Below are positions 46,611 through 58,099 of a stretch of DNA of 64,000 nucleotides, piece by piece (the first letter of the stretch is position 1; each line of letters starts with the position of its first letter). This DNA comes from Cliona cf. orientalis (Eukaryota > Porifera > Demospongiae > Clionaida > Clionaidae), in contig OZ005702.1 in assembly GCA_963930775.1 (NCBI GenBank), forward strand, positions 5,084,001 to 5,148,000, written 5' to 3'. The position numbers were made by a program, and so were the translations under genes. The notes beneath the pieces are model-generated. The model worked only from the letters and a program-made list of their open reading frames with translations. It was not told the origin of the DNA and searched no databases.

Positions 46611-47039
46611 GAGAGCCTGGAAGATTTCGATCACGTGCTGGACATGGATGACGCTTTTTGGACATGGTTTGCAATTAGCGGTCAGGGTCGCCCACGCATA
46701 TCCGAGCATGCCGCACCTCAGTGTATACCGAGCGGTGTATACATACAAAAGGCGTGCGCTTCTTATGGAAATTATAGTACACTGATCTCAATCTCCTCTC
46801 TCTCTCTCAGGCTTTGGAGCAGATCGGCAGGATGTCCAGAAGATTGGAAAAGGTGACTGGTTCGTGATGAAACTGAAAATTATGACTATTTTAAGTAGAT
46901 ATATTATAGGCAGCTGAGTCACTGTATTCAAGTTAGTACAGCACTGTATGTATTTAATATGTGTCCTGTAATGCTGAATCAAAGCTTTAATTTGATATAA
47001 AACAACGTGGTATATACTTTATGTGTGTACAACATTACG

Positions 47040-49779
47040 TATACTAGGCTAAGAAGGAATTTCAAAGAAGGTTCAAAGTCTGGACCATCTCTAGTAAGGG
47101 TACGGTTTGCTGATGTCTATCAAATGATGGGGGAAGCATTCCCTGGAGACAAATCCAGTTCAGTTGAGGTTGCTAAGCTCCTAACAGCAACGTTTCCATC
47201 TTGTGAATCAAAGCGTGACACGAAGGGAAAGAAAGAAATGTTTTATATTGGTCTAGAGAGGAAACCGTGTGAATCCAGAGATTATGGTCATCCCACGCCT
47301 AGCCACACATCTGCTACCACACAGGATGTTACAGTTGTACCTGTTGAAATTCAGTTGAAACATGAACGTTCGATGAATCAGCTTTTGACTGCCAAAGTTC
47401 AACAGCTAGAGCAACAAAATCAGAAACTCACTGAGAGAGTACACAAATTGGAGCAAGAGCTACAGTCTATCAGACAGGCTAGTGCTACCTCTTCTACAGT
47501 GATTAAAGATGAATTCATACTCTTACTCCGTGAAGGGGGTGTGCTGTGCTGTGGACCAAACAGTTTAGAGCACCTGGATAGCTTTTCACTTGCTGATGTC
47601 ATTCGAGATATACGACGGTTAGCTCCCAATTTATACACTCTTTTCTGTGATCTGGGAGATACAGATAGAAATGCCCGACTCGGAGATGAAATAATCACCA
47701 CCCATGAGGAAATTAAGGCCCTAACTTCGATTTGTGTCCTTGCCAATGCTAGATCACAAAGGATCAAAGGAGTGCAGCTATTTTTGAGCATTATGCTAGT
47801 AGCTAGAGCCGTGAACAAGCAGGTATGTTGGATACAAACATTGTATGGTGTGACTTTTTGAATAAAGTGTCACAACCCTACATATAGGCATTGTCTGTTC
47901 TCAACCATGCGGGGGTGTGTATGTCATATGACATGACATGGGAGTACTTGCATAGGTTGATAGCTGAAATGAATGCGGAAGGAAAAATTAAATCTGGTCA
48001 CTGGATATGGGCTTTTGATAATTTCAATGTACATCATCGTGTAAAGCATGAGCGTGAAGGTCAGTATAATATAAATACATACGTAGGTTAATTCTTAGCA
48101 TAATGTAAATTCAAATTAATTATCAGATACTCATAATAAAATGGAGAATACAACAAGTCGGCTAGCAGTGCGTATAACCGATCTGAGCTTAGCGAAACAG
48201 ACATACTCCCCAGTGAGGCAGATGGTGCTGATCTTCACGCTCGCATGATTAAGTTTATGATATCCTTTATAGTGAAGGAATTAGTCTGCCTCTCCGATCT
48301 ATCTCAGTTTGTTCCCTCAGATGCATGCAGCTCACTCTCTGTACAAAAATCAGAAGTAGTCCCTTTAAAACTGCTTTTTAGGGATGAAAAGTCAATAGAC
48401 GAGATTATTCAAATTTTGGTTCAATACATACAAGATGCAGACTTGGATGGAGCCCCCCAGGTACGTATACATAAATTATGCCAACAGTATGATACATGTA
48501 TTAATGTATCAGGTAGTGTTTGGGGACCAAGCAACGTGTAAGACTATTCGTGGGGCCAAACGTTGGTCAAGAACTGAAATAAGAGAGGCAAGGACACTCA
48601 AGTGGGCAAATGAAGTTCCAGGTGCATGCATAGTATTATGCACACTATTAATTATATTTTATCCTCAATAATTTTTAATTATAGGGGATTTTCACTTCTT
48701 ATGGGAGTGCCTCAAAGTCATCATAGATGCATTTTGGGGGAACACAACCACACCAGGTTCCATCTGCAGCTTGAGGGAGTACATTCATCGTGTACAATTG
48801 GATAAGCAAGCCAAATCATTCAGTGTTGCCGACGAGTTTGTTCTCCATGCTTTCAAGGGTCATTTATTAGCCCACACCTTAGCTTATTTTAGAATCACTG
48901 CCACTAATGCAGTTATTCCACATGAATGTTCCATGCAGTGGCTCCAGCAGACAGCTGCCAATCTTGTAGATAAAACTGTGATACTATCAGAGTCTACTGA
49001 CAAAGTTTTACAATTTAGCAGATCTTTCATGCATGCTGCTTTCCTATATTATGATTTACGACAAGCAATTCGTTTTGAGAAGGGTCAACTCATAATCTGT
49101 CACTGGAAATTATGGCTTCCATATTTTCTTGGGACTGGCAGAAAAAACTACTCAGGGGAAGCTGCTAACCTCATTTGTAACTTACAGGCAGATTTTCCAA
49201 AGCATATTGCTTATATAGCAACCCACAATAGAACTGTCAATACCACAGGGAAATCTGGATGTGGTAAGCCACTAGACCAGATGGTGGAACACTACAACTT
49301 GTAAGTTGACACATTGTACATCATTATTACACTACTTACAATAATTATACCCTTGTAGAGTGATGAAGCAGGCATTGAAGTCAAGTGGAGCCAATTGCAC
49401 ACCTAAACATATGGAAGACATATCCATGTGTGGATTATTTCTTTTAGATGCTGCAAAAAGAGCTGATCAGGAATTTCAGATCCCCTATCGCTCCTCCCAC
49501 CACACTGTCAGGAGTGCAGAGAGTGACATCAAAAAGATGGCCAGTCATCTGTTGGAGGAGAAAGTAACCTGTGAGAGGAAGGACAGAGTAGACATCAAAT
49601 TTGAGGAGCCAATACAACTAGGCATGCAAAAGGTTGTGAATGGATGGTTGCAAAACTACTTAAAGTCTTCAGGATCTGAATCAGCTACAGATGATAGTCA
49701 ATGCTCAAATCAGGACGGTGAGCTGCATGATGGGGAGGTTGACCTGGATTATGAACTTCATACCACAACATTTTTTTAG
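47040..49779 (+). CDS. DDE-type transposase (DUF6589-like), six exons, one frameshift
   Basis: Exons: about 47051-47822, 47888-48059, 48127-48460, 48513-48621, 48685-49300 and 49359-49779. All joins keep phase. The N-terminal region (FADVYQMMGEAFPGDKSSS) looks like a small DNA-binding fold. A leucine-zipper coiled coil follows (LTAKVQQLEQQNQKLTERVH). Then come blocks of the DUF6589 kind with candidate acidic triad: Asp in HWIWAFDNFN (about 48017), Asp in VFGDQATCK (about 48527) and Glu in QMVEHYN (about 49290), plus GDFHFLWECLK. Between ENTTSRLAVRI and SETDILPSEADGAD the frame slips by one base near 48190, so this copy may be inactive. The first exon's start is not settled. It would cut and join the element ends in the nucleus. 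Confidence 0.75.
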
Positions 49780-49823
49780 GATAATAAATAAATAAATAAC
49801 AGATCAAAAACCATAAATATTAT

Positions 49824-51740
49824 TTACAAAACCAAAGTATCTTTTACAACATTGAAGAATTTTTCTGTAAATGGGCTATGCAATCCAGGAATATTTGAAA
49901 TATCCGTAAATTCTTTAATGTGATTCACACGTTTACATATCTCATCAATGCAATCCTTGGGACAAACTCTAACCCCACCAAGAGCGACCAGTCCAGAGCT
50001 TTTACCAACCATGTTTTCACGTTCAGCTAACATTCGAGCTTTCATCACTTCAACTGTTTGCTCCGGCACTTGTCTAAGTGGCAAAATTTTCTCTTTCCTA
50101 CGGGCCTTAATTGGGGAAAGGAATCGCAAACTGATGATTGGCAGATGACGGCAGTTGTCACAGCATAGGTTTGACAAACGAGGAGGCGACACTTCATCAC
50201 TAAGACTGCTTAGTAAAAGCTTTCTCCTACACTTGCCCTTTCCTGCAGAAACTATGTCAATTAGAGGTTTATCCTTACAATTTTTGACCTCGGCTCTGTT
50301 GGTTATCAGAACAGATCGAGCAGGGTTGCCATCTCTCCCTGCACGTCCACTCAACTATAAAATACAAATATAAAGTTTATTTCTAGTTCCACGTTAAAAT
50401 ATCTTGATTACTTGATAAAATTGAAGAAGACTTGTAGGCAAGCCATATAAAACCACTAATCTTACATCAGGAATATCAACTCCCTAATAAAATTAATGAT
50501 ACCAAAAGTTAAAATTAATATTGTAAGTATGTATAATCTGTCTCACTCTTACCATACCAAATGCAACCGTCGAAATCACACAACGCAACTCACTTCCAAC
50601 ACGTGAAAACAAATTGTACACGTGCTCTTTGGTTTCATCACTCAGACTGGCATGGTATACACTAATCCATGTATCTGACTTGGCTACACTTTTTAGTTGG
50701 TCATACAAATCACAAACTCCCCGTTTCTGTCGGCAAAAAATTAGTGTCTTTGGGAAAGTGATCGGGTTGTCACAAGATTTAATTTTTCTCACAATACCGG
50801 ATAGATCTCTCTGTTTAACGATACAATATACATGTACCTACGTAATTTGCTTACACAGTAACTATGATTTTACTTACAACAAGAGAAGATTTTTTGGCAA
50901 CTGATAGATGTATGTTCGGTCGATCAAGGGAGCATTTGACATACACAATGTTCGTGAGAGACAAAGACTGAATGATATCCTTCTGCACACTGACAGGAGC
51001 TGATGCAGTTAAGGTCATGAATGGCACTTTTGTCAGTGCTCGTAAACCACCAATTCTTTTGAATGCCTGACAAAACTTCTCACCCCTAATCAAGTTGCAA
51101 CAAACCACAAATTGTTATATCAGTAGCTTTAATTTCACATGTGTATGTACCATTCAGATATGCAATGAGCTTCATCGATAGCCAGTAAGACTAATTTACT
51201 TCGAAAAGTAGCTGAGCTAAATAAATCTCTCCAAGGTTTTGTTGTTGCAGTTTCAGGGGACATAAACACTAAAATAATATCATGTGACATACATGTAGAC
51301 TTTTGTCATGGTAACAGATTATCATGGACACATACTGCATGCTATATACGTACCAAATCTGTATGCTCCACTTTCAATGGCGGCAAATGTACTCTTGTTT
51401 TCGGTAGCTATACGGAGGGCAGGAATCCCCACTAGCCCCAGCTTCAATATCTTAACGGAGAGGAATAATAATGAAATTCAGTCAATGAATGGACCATGCC
51501 AGTATATTGTACGTAGCTAGCTATGATAATGTGTGTATAGCTAGTACCTGCTCATCCATGATAGCATTGAGGGGACTAATAATAACACCAACACTGGACC
51601 CTGACATGGCAAGTGGTGGTAAAAACATGCATAGAGTCTTTCCAGCCCCAGTGCTCATCTGAACAAACACATCCCTTCCATGCATGGCATTAACAGCAGC
51701 CTTCAGCTGGCCTGGTCGAAATTCAGAGTGACCAAACACC
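49824..51740 (-). CDS. RecQ-family DNA helicase carried by the transposon
   Basis: Seven exons on the - strand: 51740-51548, 51450-51354, 51268-51151, 51085-50878, 50810-50553, 50483-50412 and 50354-49824. All have GT-AG sites and matching phases, giving an open frame of about 490 residues. Motifs in order: FGHSEFRPGQ (motif 0), MSTGAGKT (Walker A), VIISPLNAIMDEQ (Ia), AIDEAHCISEW (DEAH), LTASAP (III), LIFCRQKRGVCDLYDQL (IV), VISTVAFGMGVDIPDVR (V) and QLSGRAGRDG (VI). A cysteine cluster (SNLCCDNC) follows, like the RecQ zinc-binding region; no clear HRDC. The start codon is not found: upstream in-frame sequence to about 51790 is open (CPAVTQLYTTLTK) but lacks ATG. It may unwind transposon ends or intermediates; inferred from context. 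Confidence 0.85.
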
Positions 51741-52381
51741 TTTGTTAGCGTTGTGTACAGCTGCGTTACAGCTGGACACGAAGATGAGGAAAGCTAGCTC
51801 ACGACACCAGCAGCAAGCGAGCAAGTAGCGGGAGAACAGAATGGTGTATACTTGGCCATGGCTGATCCAACGCTGATCGTTCAAAAGTTTAAAATTTGGC
51901 GCCATGAACCGGGATCGAGACTACAAAAAGGTCGCAATCCAGAGATACAGATCAGCTCGCTCGGAAGAAACGAGCTAAAATTGTACAAGGGTAACTTACC
52001 ATCTAGATATTAACCCGTAGCTACAGACTAAAAAGTTCGATCGGTGACACTGGCCCAAGAAACCTGACGGTTCGCCGTTCAGTCGGCGTTCACTGAGGCT
52101 CGGACCCGGGACAGAGGATTGAAGATAGATTTAGTTGTCCTACAGTCTCGATTGATGAAAACGCTCTTTGGACGTGTGTAAGTATGACCGTCCATAGCCT
52201 CGTCCCCAGGCCCTTATAATAAAGTGTTTTCATGTCCCCATGGATTCATACGCTGCACGCGTGTGTTGTTCTATACCAGCGCTATTGATATGCGTGGGCG
52301 ACCCTGACCGCTAATTGCAAACCATGTCCAAAAAGCGTCATCCATGTCCAGCACGTGATCGAAATCTTCCAGGCTCTCCCC

Positions 52382-53467
52382 CGGGTTATACTAAAAGTAG
52401 GAACGAGGAAATGAGAAATGAGAAATTGGAAATGAGGAAATGGAAACGGAAATGGAAATGGTCGTCACTAGATAAACAATTAAGTTTTCAGTTGCATGCA
52501 AATTCCTATAGCTCGTGCAGGTAACAGACTAGTTTCATAGCCATGGACGCTGTTAAAGTGTGCACATATTTGATTTCTGCTCTTGTGAGTCTGTTCAGGT
52601 TTAGTCTCAGACTCTGGGTGTGTAACTACATCACAGAATCTCAGCCTGGACTCAGTCTGGCCATAGATAGTAGAGTAGGGACAGTTTGGGGGGGAGCATT
52701 TTCTGATCCATATGTGTAAAGTGTGTGTGAGTAGACATAAGAAAATTATGACGACCTACTATTACTGTACGGCATTGTACGTGTAATAGCATCAATTGTA
52801 CTCAGCTGTAATTTTACTCACCGAAGTCACCACTGCAAATAATATGGCCACGAGTATTAACCTTTATGTGTATTTCGCTATAGTCACAAAAACTATAGAA
52901 TCAGGCTGTCTGGCCCGCCAGAGTCCTGAGACTACCTGGCATGACTCAGTATCGGCCCCTGATACAGGCTGGTAGATGTAGCTACAAGGTTCAACAAATT
53001 ATCTCAAAATTTGTTGGTGACTGTATTGAAGATGTCACTGTGACTTGCTTTGGTTTACTTGCATCATACCAAGCTCTGAGTGACCATGGGGTGGCCAATG
53101 ATCTGAACTTGGTTGGTGACTCAGTAGCTAAACATCTTATGGAATCCAGCCTGAATTGTTGCTTATGTGACCGAAAGGGGGTACACTAGCCTTGCCCCAA
53201 GAGAGCGGCCTGGGGACGAGGCTAGGGGTACACATGCATAAGCACCCCTATTTCATAGTAACTACAAGAGATCTATGATAGTATCTATAATTTTGACAAA
53301 CTAAACCTTTACAACCGACTTTTGATACACCATAGATAGACTACGGTATTGTCAACTAGCGCTATAGCAACATTGCCAACAACGACGACCATTTCCATTT
53401 CCATTTCCATTTCCTCATTTCCAATTTCTCGTTTCTCATTTCCCCGTTCCTACTTTTAGTACCACCC
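52382..53467 (+). mobile_element. Nested 1.09-kb element in the right TIR (8-bp duplication)
   Basis: Same family as 45581-46610 and in the same orientation on the + strand. Inverted ends gggttatactaaaagtagg / gggtggtactaaaagtagg. Target ctctcccc is duplicated at 52374-52381 and 53468-53475. It carries the 38-bp mini-MITE at 53187. Confidence 0.85.
53187..53224. mobile_element. 38-bp mini-MITE with 9-bp target duplication
   Basis: tagccttgcccc ... ggggacgaggcta, flanked by ggggtacac at 53178-53186 and 53225-53233. The empty site is visible in the sister element (gggggtacacatgc near 46413). Confidence 0.9.
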
Positions 53468-53590
53468 CTCTCCCCCTCCTTCTTTCTCCTCCTCCCTTCC
53501 GCGTTGAATAATTGCGCGCGGAGGGGGAGGAGCCTGGTTCGAGGCTAATCCTTCTATACTGAATATTCAATCCATAGTTTTCAGTAGATT

Positions 53591-54005
53591 AGGCCATTCC
53601 AAATTGATAAGTTGTTTATCGGGCTACCTTCTCAAAAACTTAGGGTCGGTAGGTAGGCTTAAAAAAGAAAACAAAAGTATGAATATCATTATAAAAGGAT
53701 ATGATGTCATACATAATACATACAAAACGTGACCCAGCTTCTCCAACAAGGCACCAAAGTTGTCACTCCAATCGTATTTTATGATCGTTCGCCTCTTCGC
53801 TACCGTATCTCCCCTATAAACCACCACACTGGGCCACACAAAACTGTTAGCAGCAGCCATCTCTCTTTTCTCTCCGTTTCTCTTAGGCACGTGCTTGAAA
53901 CCATATTTGTTTTCTAATTACCCAAAAATTTTCATTTGTAAATTGAAATACCAAAAATTAGGGTCGGTCGGGCCCGATAAACAAGCAATCAATTTGGAGT
54001 GGCCT
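53591..54005. mobile_element. MITE with about 60-bp TIRs
   Basis: aggccattccaaattgataa plus gttgtttatcgggc at the left; inverted aaggccactccaaattgatt plus gcttgtttatcgggc at the right. The 'cttagggtcggt' word is also inverted at both ends. Confidence 0.8.
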
Positions 54006-54237
54006 TATGGTGATTGGTATTCTTGCTTATGTATTAGCTAACAGGAACTTGTGAGTGCCGTGTGGTAGCTATGAGTATTATTAAAGATCTCACGGTAGCA
54101 ATTTGAAGCTTATAAATTATCCTTATGGATGATCATGTTGCAGTCTAGCTAATCAATGTATGTATGGTGTGTGCATCCTGTGATCTGAGTTAAATAGGCA
54201 CCCATTTAGCTATTGTTTTAATGCATAATTAATGATC

Positions 54238-54357
54238 ACTGGCCTACTCAAACTGTGTTGAGCTGTGTCCACATTCCATTCAGAATAATATTATAGTATC
54301 ATAGTACTAATGGGTGCGGACACATGTACAGCTCAATACAGGCAGGGTAGGCCAGTG
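54238..54357. mobile_element. Short foldback element, 120 bp
   Basis: cactggcctac / gtaggccagtg ends, then inverted tgtgttgagctgtgtcc and ggacacatgtacagctcaa. A tight hairpin without coding. Confidence 0.75.
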
Positions 54358-55226
54358 AAGAAAAAATTTTCTAATCATACATGGCACAGTTGACATCGGA
54401 ATTGCTGGAAGGTGAAGACAGAGATGTCAGTTGTAATGATTGTCATCTCACTCTGCCATGGTGAACTTGGAAGGCAGTGTAAAGCAGATCGAGGAAAGAT
54501 CTCAGAACAGTTACTGATAACATTAGTGTTCATACAATGTAGATTGCTATATATATAGGTCAGTGTGTACTGTCACTCTCAGCACTTCTTCAAACCCGCT
54601 GTAATCTGTCTGAATTTAGTAATCTGAGTCCACAGATTCCATGTGGTAGCTACCATGGTAGCTACAATAATTAATACTTATTATCATGTCTTTCATTGTC
54701 AATATCATGGGAATCCCAACCAACGTTCACCCCGAGTAATAAGTGGTCATGGCCACAGAGAAAGTAATTGTAGCTACAGGGTATGGCAGTGACTGAACTG
54801 TCTTGGGGATGAATATCAAAATTTTCTGGCTACCGGTGTTATGCAGGAGCATCTTCTTAGCTATCTAGGGTCTCTAGCCAAAGTACAATGGGCATGCCTG
54901 CATATCCTGGCACTCCAGGCGATGACGACCTTTACCACTTTTCGCTGTGCTCGTGTCCGAATCCGAGTCCGAGTCCGTGTCCGCCCGTGTCCGGCTTTTC
55001 CACTTACCCCCGGGGGAGGGGGGATGGTGGATGTTCTGGCTATCATACCATCTTTTTACATCATAAGGTGTACGATGGGTAGCTAAAAGAATATATTGTG
55101 ACATTCCAATCTGCACTAAGCTCTCCCTTTTCCAACTCGATTTATGGTTACTGTATTGAACATAATTATGGAGGCCATGATTGTAGCCAATGTGCATGAC
55201 AAGAAAGGTTAATTCCTGGCTAATCA

Positions 55227-55917
55227 TATGTGACCGTCCACGACAAAACCAACCATATTGCGCTGGATATCAATCTGAGATACAGGCCTATTTAGTTGCC
55301 CAAGGTGATAATTATCATTTTTCACTTTTTGGCATAGATCGATAGAGGAATCATTCCTCTACACAAAAATCTGCTTCGTAGCTTCTAGAACGCTATACTT
55401 ACTGAGTTATGGCTCGAAGAAGTCGGCCGTGTAGCTAACATTGACCGTCCATGATACGGAGCCGTTGCCATAGTTGCAGGTAGGCAAGCATGGCAGCTGC
55501 ACAGAAAAAACTCTCCAGACACTTCTTTCTTCGATTTTGTGTACTAACGATCTATAGACACGCTCATTTTTTTCGAGTCATTCTTTTTCATCGAAACGCC
55601 GGCTGCTGCTTTCTTTCCAACGTTTTGGCCGCCATCTGGGTCTGACTTAGTGGGCATGGCCACGTACTTGGCATAAACGGTGAGTATACGGACTTCCGCG
55701 TGCAACGTACGTAGCAATGTTTCATTGTGTTTGCTGCACATTTTTATTACGGGCGATCCGGGTACATTTTGGCTCATATCTCCATGACTACATGGGCTAG
55801 AGACTTCAAATTTCCAGGAGCAATAGTTCAAAGGCTGTACTTGGTAATGGTGGCCTTAACTAAAACTGAATCGGTTGTCAGCGCAATATGGTTGGTTTTG
55901 TCATGGAAGGTCACATA
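55227..55917. mobile_element. Inverted-repeat element, about 690 bp
   Basis: tatgtgaccgtccacgacaa plus aaccaaccatattgcgctg at the left; inverted tatgtgaccttccatgacaa plus aaccaaccatattgcgctg at the right. TIR about 39 bp. No recognisable protein. Confidence 0.8.
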
Positions 55918-57604
55918 TACTGGTATATTATTATTCCTGAAATTCTGGACACAAGTCAGGATGATAAAATTAATTATAATAATAGTTATTTATTAAGTAG
56001 ACTAGCTACGCAGCATGTGGGTACATCCAGTTTGTGTCCAAGGCGTAGTATCCTCGCTATAGACGGCCGAATATTCACCAAAGGTTTGCCCGAATCATTC
56101 TCAACTTAATTTTTGTGGATAACCTGATGCGAAGACTACTGAGGCCTTCATACTTCAGCTGGAAGGAGAGTACCACCAGTATTGTTGTATAATATTTGCT
56201 TGACCAATTGTCGTATTTATTGAGTTGTAATAATTATCTTGAAAATTTATGTATTCTATAACGTACTGTCATAGCTCTGTAGACTAGCACTGAGATTAAT
56301 ATTAAAGCATGTAAAGGTTACATTTCTTCAACTGTCATCATTGTTGAATTACGGAGCCAATTACTCACCAACCAACTGCCACGATAACTGCACAGTAGTT
56401 GCTAATTGTGGCTATATAGCTCTATTTTAGCTTCTGGACAACCTGATGCAAAGGGTCTGAGCCAGATCATATGGAGATCACATGGACAGTTTTACCTCGA
56501 GAGGTGCCCAGTGCAATATCCTTGGCTGAATATCTCATGATCTCATAATATTACCAGTATATATAAAACCTGCAAAAATTTGTTGACAAGTGACCATTTC
56601 TCTCCCGTGTGCCGTGAGATTTCATGATTATTTGAGAGTGGGAACGTAACGAATTCATCCTAGTAGGCATATACATGCTTATCCTATTTTGTATGGAATT
56701 TTAGAGTGTTTGGTAATGCCATGCAGACTGTTTGTCTGTGTGCAGCACATAATTTCATGCAGAAGCTTTTGTCTGGGTGGGAACGTGTAGGCAGTGTGTG
56801 TGTGTGAGGGGAAGTGGCGTACTTTGGAGCATAGGAGTCAGTATACACATTGCTTTTAGCATACTTCATTCTCATTAACCCTCAGCGCATGCATCGCATG
56901 TGCTGCAGGGTTACAGTAGCTGTTCTGTCTGTTATGCTAGCAGCTACATGCCTTTCCGGTTTATGTCTTAAATGTATTCTTTATGGTGTTCATGTATGAC
57001 TTTGAACCTTTCATTGATATTACTGTATTCAAATGTTCTGGCAATATTTGCTGTCTGCCTCAGTCTGCCTTCTTCGCTTCTTGACAAGCTCTCAATGGAT
57101 AAAGGAGACAGCAATAGGTTCTTTTGAACAAGACTAGACTATTGGGAAATCAGAGTGATATCCTCATCAGCTCGTCCATTCATTGACTAAGCATTTTGGG
57201 CCAGTTTGTTGTGTGTTTTTTCCATGTCCGCGTTAGTGCATGCATCGAAACGTGATAGTGGACAATCTGTAACTTACAGGCAATTAATTATACGTGTAGC
57301 ATACATACACATGTATATCACATTATTAATTCCTATAGAATTGGCATAAATAAAAATCTACATGCCTGTATTACAGTAACTTTGTTTTCCTGCATGGGAT
57401 TAAGTTATATTGTTGTTGACCTATATGTCATGGTGGTCAATAATTATTATTATTGCACCTATATTTTTTATTAGGATCGTGAATACCATGTGTGCATACT
57501 GCCTGTATCAATCAGCCATGCATGTAGGATGGGGAGTAGCCTTGTCCCCAGCCTCCCTGATCCTTTTCAATATCAAAGCCAAGCACCAGGAGGTGCTGGG
57601 ATTA

Positions 57605-57683
57605 GGTTTGCCTGAGTAGGCAATGGGATGGTTGTCCCTTATATAGGTTTGAGATTGGAAATATAACATACTAAATTTTCATG
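57605..57683 (-). repeat. Diverged Penelope-like terminal repeat fragment
   Basis: Read inverted, it runs from catgaaaatttagtatg through ccatcccattgcctactcag to gcaaacc. This parallels the first 80 bases of the 419-bp repeats but is clearly older. Confidence 0.65.
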
Positions 57684-58099
57684 AAGCATACTTTGTAGCC
57701 AACTTGTCACTGCTAGTTGATTCTGCCAAACTGCACAAGCTCAAATTCTGTAATAAAGGTTAGGATTGTAATGCCATGGTCATAAACTGATCCATTGCTT
57801 AGCATGCAAGTGGGATATGTGCTCTACTGTTAATGTTGTAGCATTTATGTCTTCATCCGTTCCTGCATTCATGTATAGCTATGTCCTGATTAAAATTAAT
57901 AATCTGCATCCGAGTATATAAATCACAAAATCTAAATTATTATGAACATTGGTACATTGAATTCCCCTTATTAATTTAAAATGTAGGGAATGTTGGAAAT
58001 TCAAACCAAGGCAAAATTAAATTTAATACAGAATAGTTGACAACAATTCAAGATCATTGTAGTGTGATATGCACTTCCTAATGCAACATTTGGGTGTAG

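Larger units (their letters stand above)
45497..53547. mobile_element. Large DNA transposon: DUF6589-like DDE transposase plus RecQ helicase
   Basis: The terminal inverted repeats are about 168 bp each, starting tagcctcgaaccaggctcct. Left TIR: 45497-45580 plus 46611-46702. Right TIR: 52287-52381 plus 53476-53547. Each is split by a 1-kb nested insertion. Without these the element is about 5.9 kb. Inside are a + strand transposase (47040-49779) and a - strand RecQ helicase (51740 to 49824), tail to tail with 44 bases between stops. Transposase plus superfamily-2 helicase is the makeup described for the AcademH branch of Academ transposons; I recall that description but could not check it. No clear target duplication; TA flanks both ends. 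Helicase intact from motif 0 on, transposase with one frameshift. Confidence 0.8.
54358..58099. other. Spacer before NLR-F; repeats only
   Basis: About 3.7 kb with no credible gene. It holds a tccgagtccg simple repeat (about 54950-54990), a 690-bp inverted-repeat element (55227-55917) and a retroelement end fragment (57605-57683). Confidence 0.45.

Noticed and set aside
52196-52215. tagcctcgtccccaggccc, a possible further 9-bp-duplication MITE
   Set aside because: Only one end is visible and no inverted partner or duplication was found nearby.
52941-53189. 82-residue ORF (VGDCIEDVTVTCFGLLAS) in the nested element
   Set aside because: It looks gene-like and is shared with the left sister, but the left copy has an 11-base deletion and no known family matches; at most a captured fragment.
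54940-55000. tccgagtccg / cgtgtccg words, possible coding repeat
   Set aside because: Simple-sequence tract; frames on both strands are low complexity (RTRTRTR, PSPSP) without context.
56684-56875. 63-residue - strand ORF
   Set aside because: Low-complexity, isolated, no splice context or recognisable motif.
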